From Sansalvadorimonas sp965221135 (GTDB lineage Bacteria; Pseudomonadota; Gammaproteobacteria; Pseudomonadales; Endozoicomonadaceae), in contig CBDCRZ010000106.1 of assembly GCA_965221135.1 (NCBI GenBank), forward strand, positions 1,240,001 to 1,304,000: 64,000 bases of DNA. The letters are read 5' to 3'. Position numbers and translations under genes: made by a program. Below, piece by piece: positions 8,885 through 16,159 of the stretch (the first letter of the stretch is position 1; every line of letters begins with the position of its first letter). The notes under the pieces are model-generated. The model was not told the origin of the DNA and did not search any database. It saw nothing but the letters and a program-made list of their open reading frames with translations.

Positions 8885-10129
8885 ATGAGCGGTAAGTCTA
8901 TGGATGCCAGAAAACGTTTCTGTTTGGTTGTTGCACTGATCGCATTATTAACCAGCACTGGTTACAACCTTAATGTTGAAGCCGGGGGCACAAAGTTGAG
9001 TGGGATAACCGGAGCATCCGCTATCGCTGCAGCGGCCTGGATGGTTTCCCGGTGCTTGAATCATCCGCAGGCATCTGATCCCCGGTATTTATTGGGGGAT
9101 AGCGTTTCAAAGTCTCAACTTCCCCCGTTTTTTGCTCACTTACGAGAAACGATGGCCCCTTCGGACATGCCATTGATAAGTCAGTTTTCAGGTCTGAATA
9201 TCTCTGACGAAACAAGGCGACAACTACAAACCTCCTGGCAGATCCGCTATTTGTTTTCATGCCAGAACAGGCCGCTTACTATCGAGGAACGACTCAGGAA
9301 CATTGTTTCCCAAAAAGAGCTGACACTTTCCGGGTGGCAAAGCACAGATCAGGCGATTCTGGCTGACAGGTTACTGGATTTGCAGAGTGATGCCTGGCAT
9401 CAGAGAAGAGTAATGGAGCAGAACTCTCTAAAGCTCGGATTAGCGTATGACAAAATGAGAGAGCTTGTAGAAGCTCTCAGAGACGAAACTATAGAGTTAC
9501 AGGAGCATGCGAATGTAGTGACAACGTCTATCGATCAGATCAGTGAAACAATTGAGGAGCTGGCGCTGCAGATTTCTATTGAGCAGGCCAAAACCACGGA
9601 TGGACAATTCACCTGGAGAATTCCGGGCGTTGCCCAGCGGATAAAGCAGGCACAGGAGGGTGAAATTACATCAGTTTTCAGCGCACCCTTTTATACCGAT
9701 CCCCGTGGCTATCAGCTTGCCTTGAGAGCTTACCTGAATGGTGACGGAACGGGTGAAGGGGTTTACTTATCCCTCTTTATAGTTTTGATGAAGGGCACCC
9801 ATGATCCGCTGTTAAGGTGGCCATTTAAGCGTAAAGTGATGTTTATCCTGCATGACCAGTCGCCTGAATATGAAGGCCGTAACGATTTCCGTCTTGGAGT
9901 AATAACCAATGATGGCAAATCTTTTCAGAAGCCTGTTGAGAAGATGAATATTGCCTCAGGCTTGCCAAAGTTTATTCCATTGTCCCATTTGACCCCGCAC
10001 TCCAGCAGCGATCAACCTGATGGCAAACCCTGGTATGTCGTTGACGATACGTTATTTGTTAGCGCTGAAGTCAAGGACATTATTGAAATGAGCAGGAAGG
10101 GCGATGACGGCATGGATGAGGATGAATAG
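8885..10129 (+). CDS. Coiled-coil TRAF-C (MATH) domain protein, eukaryotic-like
   Basis: 414 residues. Order: a hydrophobic signal-like segment (residues 12-24, possible cleavage after VEA at 33); a second hydrophobic patch (43-54); a helical region; a coiled coil (about 180-235); and a TRAF-C/MATH domain (about 239-397). The domain carries hallmark animal TRAF motifs in order: DGQFTWRI (239-246), SAPFYT (266-271), RAYLNGDGTG (281-290), SLFIVLMKG (296-304), RWPF (311-314), DQSPEY, SFQKP (346-350), MNIASG (354-359) and VVDDTLFVSAEV. In animal TRAFs the coiled coil trimerises the protein and TRAF-C binds receptor tails. RING and zinc fingers are absent, as RING is in TRAF1. No strong ribosome site precedes ATG 8885, and ATG 8900 is an alternative start. 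Family assignment is strong; a host-signalling role is inference. Confidence 0.93.
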   Translation: MSGKSMDARKRFCLVVALIALLTSTGYNLNVEAGGTKLSGITGASAIAAAAWMVSRCLNHPQASDPRYLLGDSVSKSQLPPFFAHLRETMAPSDMPLISQFSGLNISDETRRQLQTSWQIRYLFSCQNRPLTIEERLRNIVSQKELTLSGWQSTDQAILADRLLDLQSDAWHQRRVMEQNSLKLGLAYDKMRELVEALRDETIELQEHANVVTTSIDQISETIEELALQISIEQAKTTDGQFTWRIPGVAQRIKQAQEGEITSVFSAPFYTDPRGYQLALRAYLNGDGTGEGVYLSLFIVLMKGTHDPLLRWPFKRKVMFILHDQSPEYEGRNDFRLGVITNDGKSFQKPVEKMNIASGLPKFIPLSHLTPHSSSDQPDGKPWYVVDDTLFVSAEVKDIIEMSRKGDDGMDEDE

Positions 10130-10279
10130 GGTACACAGTAAAGAGAAGTGTTACAGAAATGCATCTTGATATACTGTGCGCACAGCAGAGTGCGTTACGT
10201 TTGCTTCTGTATGTTTACCTGGAGCAATAGAAACTCTGGGTTCTTACAAATTTTAATAAAAAAGCAGAGCTGAATAATA

Positions 10280-11065
10280 ATGAAAAAGTTTTTAATTGCC
10301 CTTCTGGCCAGCTTTACGCTGATCAGTACATCTTTCGCCGGTACTCTCGATGATATTCTGGATCGAGGTACCCTGCGGGTTGGCTTCGACGCAGGCTATC
10401 AGCCTTTTGAAATGGTAAACAAGAAGGGTGAATACATCGGTTTTGATGTGGACTTTGCCAAGCAGCTGGGTAAAGCCATGGGTGTAAAGGTTGAGTTCGT
10501 GAATACTGCCTGGGATGGAATTATTCCTGCATTGCTGACCGATAAGTTCGATATCATCATGGGGGGCATGACCGTTACTCCTGCACGTAATCTGCGTGTG
10601 AACTTTGCTGATCCGTACATTGTGATCGGTCAAAGTGTAGTGCTGCGCAAGGCTCTGGCGAATGAGGTGAAAAAGCCTCGTGATCTGAATAACAGCAAGT
10701 ACAAGCTGGCGGTAAAGCTGGGTACAACTGGTCATGAAGCTGCCAGGCGTTTCTTTCCTAAAGCAGAGATCTTTGAGTTTGAAACCCAGGACGATGCCAA
10801 GCTGGAAGTTCTGAACGGTAAGCTGGATGCTTTTATTTATGACCTGCCTTACAACTCCATTTTCGCTTCCCAGAATGAAGGCAAGGTTGCTTTGATTAAA
10901 GAGCCTTTCACCTATGAGCCTCTGGCCTGGGCTATTCGTCGTGGCGATGCGGACTTCCTGAACTTTCTGAATAACTTCCTGCGTCAAACCCGCGGTGATG
11001 GCACCTATGACCGTATCTACGGTAAGTGGCTGGAATCTGACCGCTGGCTTTCCACATTGAAGTAA
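10280..11065 (+). CDS. Polar amino acid ABC transporter, periplasmic binding protein
   Basis: 261 residues with a signal peptide (MKKFLIALLASFTLISTSFA, cleavage near 20/21). The family-3 solute-binding start LRVGFDAGYQPFEMV and the second-lobe motif IGFDVDFAKQLGKAMG are typical of HisJ/GlnH/FliY proteins. GGMTVTPAR and NFADPY further support an amino-acid ligand. It is the first gene of a three-gene operon with permease and ATPase. Exact ligand is not decidable from sequence alone; glutamine, glutamate or other polar residues are likely. Confidence 0.93.
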   Translation: MKKFLIALLASFTLISTSFAGTLDDILDRGTLRVGFDAGYQPFEMVNKKGEYIGFDVDFAKQLGKAMGVKVEFVNTAWDGIIPALLTDKFDIIMGGMTVTPARNLRVNFADPYIVIGQSVVLRKALANEVKKPRDLNNSKYKLAVKLGTTGHEAARRFFPKAEIFEFETQDDAKLEVLNGKLDAFIYDLPYNSIFASQNEGKVALIKEPFTYEPLAWAIRRGDADFLNFLNNFLRQTRGDGTYDRIYGKWLESDRWLSTLK

Positions 11066-11097
11066 CCGTTTCTTCAGGACGTGACTTGATTGGAGTC

Positions 11098-11126
11098 ATA
11101 CACCGGATGTGATCCATCCGGTGTAT
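11098..11126 (+). promoter_or_regulatory. Perfect 12-bp hairpin between binding-protein and permease genes
   Basis: ATACACCGGATG (11098-11109) pairs perfectly with CATCCGGTGTAT (11115-11126) around a 5-nt loop, with no T-run after it. In this position such hairpins usually protect the upstream mRNA end or partly terminate, giving excess binding protein over membrane components. The effect here is inferred. Confidence 0.7.
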
Positions 11127-11154
11127 GGGTTGTATAAATACCAGGATCTTATCT

Positions 11155-12132
11155 GTGTTTAATAAAAACAATAACCCTGTGAAGCAGATGGAGCGGCCGC
11201 CCAATACGCTGTTGTGGCATAGCCTGTTTGTTGTTTTGCTTTTTGTTGTCGGGTTCGGCTTTTTTAAAGCCGCCCAGAGTATCGAGTACACATGGCGTTG
11301 GGAGCGGTTGCCCCAATATATTGTTTATGAAGCCGAGCTTGACCAGAGGGCACCTTATGACGGAACAGTCATAAGCGATGACGGGACGCTATGGCTTGAG
11401 AATGATTACGACCCTGACCAGCGGGTTGCGATCACTGAAAATGAAGTGATCAATGTTGCCGACGGTGATCTGATCTTTGAAGGTGATACCCTTGGCTACA
11501 GCAGGGAGTGGACGACCGGACCGATTCTGGACGGTGTTCTGATTACTGTTGAACTCTCTCTTTATGCTGGCGTTCTGGCCATTATTCTGGGAACGGTTGC
11601 CGGGCTGGCCCGTATCTCTGCCAACCCCCTGTTAAGAAATTTCTCTGCATTCTATGTTGAGCTAATCCGTGGTACACCACTTTTGGTGCAGATATTTATT
11701 GTCTACTTCTTTGTCGGCACTGTATTGGATCTGGAACGTTTTACCGCAGGTATTATTGCGTTGGCTGTTTTTACCGGAGCCTATGTTGCAGAGATTGTTC
11801 GTTCGGGTATTGAGTCTATCCATAAAGGGCAGATGGAAGCCGGGCGCAGTCTGGGAATGGGTTACAGTCAGACCATGGCGTATATCATTCTGCCACAGGC
11901 GTTTAAGCGTGTGCTGCCACCGCTGGCTGGCCAGTTTATTAATTTGATTAAAGACTCCTCTCTGGTTTCGGTGATTGCGATTACTGATCTGACCAAAGCG
12001 GGCAGGGAAGTTGTCAGCTCGACCTTCAGTCCTTTTGAGGTCTGGTTCTGTGTTGCTCTGCTGTACCTGGTGCTGACCGGGGTTCTCTCGTTTGTGGTAC
12101 GTCGACTGGAGCGGAAATATGCCAATGCCTGA
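11155..12132 (+). CDS. Polar amino acid ABC transporter, permease
   Basis: About 325 residues. A GTG at 11155 with AGGA nine bases upstream is preferred; an ATG at 11125 would lie in the arm of the hairpin. After a first helix (FVVLLFVVGFGFFKAA), a periplasmic loop of about 90 residues contains GTVISDDG and GDLIFEGDTLG. The standard HisM/GlnP core follows, with the EAA coupling motif EAGRSLGMGYSQTM and FINLIKDSSLVSVI. The loop is longer than in E. coli GlnP. The stop overlaps the start of the ATPase gene. Confidence 0.92.
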   Translation: MFNKNNNPVKQMERPPNTLLWHSLFVVLLFVVGFGFFKAAQSIEYTWRWERLPQYIVYEAELDQRAPYDGTVISDDGTLWLENDYDPDQRVAITENEVINVADGDLIFEGDTLGYSREWTTGPILDGVLITVELSLYAGVLAIILGTVAGLARISANPLLRNFSAFYVELIRGTPLLVQIFIVYFFVGTVLDLERFTAGIIALAVFTGAYVAEIVRSGIESIHKGQMEAGRSLGMGYSQTMAYIILPQAFKRVLPPLAGQFINLIKDSSLVSVIAITDLTKAGREVVSSTFSPFEVWFCVALLYLVLTGVLSFVVRRLERKYANA

Positions 12133-12883
12133 TGAAACAATGGAAAGCTCCTCGACGGTGATTATTGAAGCGACAGGTGTCGAGAAGGTTTACCCCGGTG
12201 GTGTTCATGCCCTGAAAAATGTCAGTGCTTCCATTCGTGAAGGTGAAGTTGTGGTGATTGTCGGCCCTAGCGGTTCAGGGAAGTCGACCTTTCTGCGTAC
12301 CTTGAACCAGCTGGAAGTGATCAACGACGGTGAGATTGTTGTTGACGGTATTTCCCTCACTACACCCGGAGATGTGAATGCTCTGCGGGAAGAGGTGGGT
12401 ATGGTGTTTCAGTCGTTTAATCTGTTTGCCCACCTGAATGTGCTGGACAATATCTGTCTGGCCCCTATGAAAGTGCGAAAGCTCTCGCGGGCTGATGCAG
12501 AAGTGCGTGCAAAAGAGTTGCTGAAAAGGGTAGGGCTGTCCGATAAAGCAGACAGCCTGCCGTCTCAGCTCTCTGGCGGTCAGCAGCAGCGGGTTGCCAT
12601 CGCAAGGGCTCTGGCCATGCAGCCCAAAATTATGCTGTTTGATGAACCGACCAGTGCACTCGACCCGGAAATGGTGGGTGAAGTGCTGGATGTCATGAAG
12701 TCTCTGGCTCATCACGGTATGACGATGGTGGTGGTGACCCATGAGATGGGTTTTGCCAGAGAAGTAGCTGACCGGGTGCTGTTTATGGATGGTGGTGAGC
12801 TGGTGGTCGAAGATGAGCCTGAGACCTTCTTCTCAAAACCTGGCTCTGAGCGTCTGAAACAGTTCCTCAGCCAGGTTTTATAA
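12119..12883 (+). CDS. Polar amino acid ABC transporter, ATP-binding protein
   Basis: About 254 residues. Walker A GPSGSGKST, Q-loop VFQSFNLFAHL, signature LSGGQQQRVAIARALA, Walker B IMLFDEPTSALDPE and the switch histidine in VVVTHEMGFA are all intact. It is GlnQ/HisP-like. ATG 12119 overlaps the permease stop and has GGAGCGG just upstream; ATG 12125 is also possible. It powers uptake together with the two preceding genes. Confidence 0.95.
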   Translation: MPMPDETMESSSTVIIEATGVEKVYPGGVHALKNVSASIREGEVVVIVGPSGSGKSTFLRTLNQLEVINDGEIVVDGISLTTPGDVNALREEVGMVFQSFNLFAHLNVLDNICLAPMKVRKLSRADAEVRAKELLKRVGLSDKADSLPSQLSGGQQQRVAIARALAMQPKIMLFDEPTSALDPEMVGEVLDVMKSLAHHGMTMVVVTHEMGFAREVADRVLFMDGGELVVEDEPETFFSKPGSERLKQFLSQVL

Positions 12884-12896
12884 AACCAGTTACGAT

Positions 12897-13355
12897 CTAT
12901 TTCTTGGGCAGCAGCACGACCTCACTGTCGGAGTAACGGTCGTGCCATGTCTTTTGGTCTTTATCAATAAGCATCCAGAAGAAGCCCATTCCGCAGAGGG
13001 CAAGAGAAGGAATAGCCACCATAAAGCGCAGGAGAGCCTGCAGAAGCGTTATACGTTGGCTTTTGAGCGTGCTGCGTAGCTGTATGCGCCAGGCCTGCAT
13101 GCCGAGAGTCTGGCCATTCTTGCCCCAGAAGTGAGCAAAAAAGAAAAAGATCAAAAACAGCAAGATGGTGCTGAGCAGTGGATTAAAGCCGGCAGGTGCG
13201 TCTTCCAGGCCCAGCAGCCAATTGTTGATCAATCCGTGATAAAGCCCTGATGTAACAATCACAATGGCGAGAATCAGAATCGAGTCATAAAACATGGCTG
13301 CCAGTCGGCGCCAGAGCGGTGCGGGCTGCAATGTGGGTTGAGCTTGTTCTGGCAC
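12897..13355 (-). CDS. RDD family membrane protein
   Basis: About 152 residues, if started at the GTG at 13355. The RDD signature is visible: LWRRLAAMFYDSILILAI in the first helix, the second helix FLIFFFFAHFWGKNGQTLGMQAWRIQL, and C-terminal KTWHDRYSDSEVVLL. RDD proteins are small inner-membrane proteins of mostly unknown function; some act as Na+/H+ antiporters. A longer frame to 13484 exists, but that extension does not look coding. It converges with the ABC operon, leaving only 13 bp. Confidence 0.85.
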   Translation of the reverse strand: MPEQAQPTLQPAPLWRRLAAMFYDSILILAIVIVTSGLYHGLINNWLLGLEDAPAGFNPLLSTILLFLIFFFFAHFWGKNGQTLGMQAWRIQLRSTLKSQRITLLQALLRFMVAIPSLALCGMGFFWMLIDKDQKTWHDRYSDSEVVLLPKK

Positions 13356-13621
13356 GGTTATATGTACTCTTATGTCAGTCGGCTTTTTGTGTGGCGCGTT
13401 ATATAATGTTCTTCTATCACAACGTAGTGATGGATAGCAGGATTCTACGGGAACAGAGCGGCCTGACAAGGTATGTTTTAGCACAACTGGACAAGTTGTT
13501 TTGTCGGTGAGGCCAAAGCGGACACTGGGGGTGTATTTCTACCGGTAAAATCCGGTAGACTGGCGCCACTAAGAAAAAACGGCTCCAGCCGTAATAACAA
13601 GGCTCATGTAGAGGTAGCGTT

Positions 13622-13786
13622 ATGAAGAAGTGGCGGTGTATCGTCTGTGATCTGATTTATGATGAAGCTGAAGGCTGGCCAGATGACGGCATTGAACCAG
13701 GCACCCGCTGGGAAGATGTGCCAGAAGACTGGCTCTGCCCTGACTGTGGTGTTGGTAAAGACGAATTCGAAATGGTGGAAATTTAA
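13622..13786 (+). CDS. Rubredoxin
   Basis: A 54-residue protein, MKKWRCIVCDLIYDEAEGWP onward, with Cys6-x2-Cys9 and Cys39-x2-Cys42 (CPDC) ligating one iron. The aromatic residues and WLCPDCGVGKDEF are classic rubredoxin. It is a cytosolic one-electron carrier, for example to alkane hydroxylases or rubredoxin:oxygen oxidoreductase. No reductase gene is adjacent, so its partner is unknown. A terminator follows 45 bp downstream. Confidence 0.95.
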   Translation: MKKWRCIVCDLIYDEAEGWPDDGIEPGTRWEDVPEDWLCPDCGVGKDEFEMVEI

Positions 13787-13830
13787 CCACCATTGAATGC
13801 AGGGTGTAGAAGCCCCCTGTTGTCAAAGGA

Positions 13831-13857
13831 ACGCTCCCAACCGGGGGCGTTTTTTTT
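13831..13857 (+). terminator. Terminator after rubredoxin gene
   Basis: ACGCTCCC (13831-13838) pairs with GGGGGCGT (13843-13850) around a four-base loop and runs into T8. Confidence 0.85.
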
Positions 13858-13900
13858 GTTTCTGGCTTTCTAAGTGTCCTGGAGATTGAGTCAGAAATAG

Positions 13901-13929
13901 TTGTTTTCATGTGTCCGGGTACTTATATA
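13901..13929 (+). promoter_or_regulatory. Possible porin promoter
   Basis: TTGTTT (13901-13906) and TATATA (13924-13929) are separated by 17 bp, upstream of the porin gene. This would leave a leader of about 135 nt, a length seen for regulated outer-membrane protein mRNAs. Assignment is by pattern only. Confidence 0.4.
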
Positions 13930-14072
13930 TGCGACATCTGACTGTAATATTTGGTACATAAAACCTTAAGAAAACTCTCACCCCGCTGAAACATTCCTTA
14001 GCCAAACTCTCAACTCACACAATGCAGCACACATAAATACAACTAGAACGAAAGTTCACAAGGAGTGAGTTA

Positions 14073-15314
14073 ATGAAGCGTACAGCTATCTCTCTGGCTA
14101 TCGCGGCTGGTCTGGCTATGAATGCACAGGCTGGTGTTGTTAAGACTGAAGGTGAAGACATCATCATCAGCACCAAGAAAGGTGGATTCAGTGCCAAGAC
14201 TGCTGACGGTTCCAGCTCTTTCAAGCTGAGCGGTAAGCTGCAGTGGGATTACCAGAATTCCGATGACCTGTTCACTAACGGTAACTTTGGTAAAGCTGAA
14301 AACACTGGTTTTGTACGTCGTGCTGAGCTGAAGGTGAGCGGTAAGGCTTACACTGTTTTTGGTTATGGTCTGAAGCTGAAGCTTGACACTGATGGTGATA
14401 CTAAGCTGGATAACGCTTACATTGATTACAAAGGTTTCAAGCCTGTTTCCATCCGTGTAGGTAAGTGGGGTCGTGATTTCGGTCTGGAAAACACTACCAG
14501 CTCTTCCTGGATCACTGGTATTGAGCGTCCCTTCATCTACGACGTAATGCGTGGTGATGAGACCAACAAGTATGGTATCGAGGCTGCTGTATACGAGAAG
14601 CAGTACACTGTTGTTGCCGGTCTGCACAACGATGGTCAGCACGAAGAAAATAATGACGCTAATAAAGAATTAGGTCTGACTTTCCGTGCTACTGCTGCTC
14701 CAATCATTGAAGACAACATGCTGGTTCACGTAGGTTTTAACTACCAGAACAGCAACCCGGACAAGGCAGAAGCCGAAGAAGTAAAAACTAATCTGGGCGT
14801 TAAAAAGTCTGACGGCTGGGATGTTGTGAACACCGCTGGTATCAAAGCTTCCGATGATTCTGAAATCGTTCTGGAAGGTGCTGCACAGTTCGGTTCTCTG
14901 CAGCTGCAGGGTGAGTACTTCATGCGTACTATCGAACAGAAAGATGCTGCAAACGCCAAGGCTGACGTTGATCTGAACGGTTACTACGTTCAAGCTTCTT
15001 ACATGGTCGATGGCGGTAAGCGCTCCTATAAGGAAGGTGCTTTCGGTAAGCCTATGGGCGGCCAGTGGGAAGTTTTTGCTCGTATGACTCAGATGGAAAT
15101 TGATGCCAAGGGTTCTGCTAACAAGGGCTTGAATGGTAAGGACATCGAACTGGATTCCGTTACTGTTGGTGTTAACTACTTCCCAACCAAGAATGTTCGT
15201 GCCAGCCTGAACTATGTCACTGCTGACACTTCTAACCTGGTTGCCAAGACTGCTGTTAACAAGAAATCTGACGACGGTACTGCCATCGTTGGTCGTCTGC
15301 AGTACGCATTCTAA
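14073..15314 (+). CDS. Outer-membrane porin of the OprO/OprP type
   Basis: 413 residues with a signal peptide cleaved after AQA (residue 20). The body starts with a strand-rich FKLSGKLQWDYQNSDDLF and continues as alternating amphipathic strands. It ends in LQYAF, the terminal aromatic recognised by the BAM complex. The features RVGKWGRDFGLENTTSSSW and the overall layout match phosphate-selective porin O/P proteins. A strong AAGGAG ribosome site and a uniform, restricted codon choice suggest high expression. The ligand preference is unknown; the phosphate label is family-level only. Confidence 0.88.
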   Translation: MKRTAISLAIAAGLAMNAQAGVVKTEGEDIIISTKKGGFSAKTADGSSSFKLSGKLQWDYQNSDDLFTNGNFGKAENTGFVRRAELKVSGKAYTVFGYGLKLKLDTDGDTKLDNAYIDYKGFKPVSIRVGKWGRDFGLENTTSSSWITGIERPFIYDVMRGDETNKYGIEAAVYEKQYTVVAGLHNDGQHEENNDANKELGLTFRATAAPIIEDNMLVHVGFNYQNSNPDKAEAEEVKTNLGVKKSDGWDVVNTAGIKASDDSEIVLEGAAQFGSLQLQGEYFMRTIEQKDAANAKADVDLNGYYVQASYMVDGGKRSYKEGAFGKPMGGQWEVFARMTQMEIDAKGSANKGLNGKDIELDSVTVGVNYFPTKNVRASLNYVTADTSNLVAKTAVNKKSDDGTAIVGRLQYAF

Positions 15315-15356
15315 TCAGCGTTTTATAGAAACACTGATCTAGAAAGCAGCTTCAGG

Positions 15357-15391
15357 AAAACCGCCACTCTTTCGGGAGTGGCGGTTTTTTT
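15357..15391 (+). terminator. Porin terminator
   Basis: CCGCCACTC (15361-15369) pairs with GAGTGGCGG (15376-15384), flanked by A4 upstream and T7 downstream. It is a strong intrinsic terminator 45 bp after the porin stop. Confidence 0.92.
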
Positions 15392-15451
15392 ATGCACGTC
15401 TGTTTTTGCCTTCTATCCTTCAGAGCTTGCTTCTTTTCACAAGTAACTGTT

Positions 15452-15940
15452 ATGAAGAAACGTTTTTTTGGTTTGAGGTTTACATGGCTTTTGACGTCCA
15501 TTCTGCTGTTAGCTGTGCTCATGTCGTCTGTATCCCGGGGTTGGAATTTTCGGGTACATAGCACTATTGTTCAGCAGGCTTGGGAGCCGTTGCCGAAGGA
15601 TAAGCAGGATGCCTATAACCGTGATGCTCATGCTTTGCTGGGTAGAATTAATATGACCTGGAAAGGGCAGCTGTCAGAGTTCCCGGGTATGTCTGACTAT
15701 TCCAGGTCTGCTGACGTATGTGAAGCAGATGGATAAAGAGTATCCACTGGCGCACCAGCAGGGGTGTAATGACCTGAACCCCATGCACTGGATTGATAGC
15801 AGCTATGGGTTGGCGGAAAAATCTTTTCTACACCATTCGGGCAGCAGCCTGATGATGATTATGTGCAATGGAGCATGAAGACGGTTCGTGGCCGTCTGAC
15901 TCTGGCTGGTTGCCGTTTATTAAAGCTGCTGAGCCATTAA
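15452..15940 (+). pseudogene. Decayed S1/P1 nuclease-like gene
   Basis: The first frame (from 15452) gives a signal-like hydrophobic start, then GWNFRVHSTIVQQAW and YNRDAHALLGRI, and stops at 15736. A second frame continues with YVKQMDKEYP and NPMHWIDSSYG. A third gives DDDYVQWSMKTVRGRLTLAG and RLLKLLSH before a stop at 15940. Trp/His near the mature N-terminus, HWID and RLTLAGxRL fit an S1/P1-family secreted nuclease. At least two frameshifts are present, and the length (about 160 codons) is far below the family's roughly 270, so internal deletion is likely. Family assignment is moderate. Confidence 0.5.
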
Positions 15941-16159
15941 TACAATAACCTGTAACACCTGATAATAGTTATCAAACGCAACGCTGGTCTACAAAGTCTG
16001 CGCAAGGGACAAAATTTTGGTAAAGTCCGCCTTTGATTTGCCGGGTATCTTCCCGATGGGCTTTTAGAGAACCTGTTGAGGTTTTACAGGCCATGACCGA
16101 GTGTGCCAGTCACCAAGATCGCCAGAGGGCGGGTGACAGGCCCCTATTCAGGCAGAAGT

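Noticed and set aside
13356..13484. N-terminal extension of the RDD protein to 13484
   Set aside because: The extension is Arg/Cys-rich and not hydrophobic as expected, overlaps likely promoter sequence, and RDD proteins normally start close to the first LWRRLAA motif.
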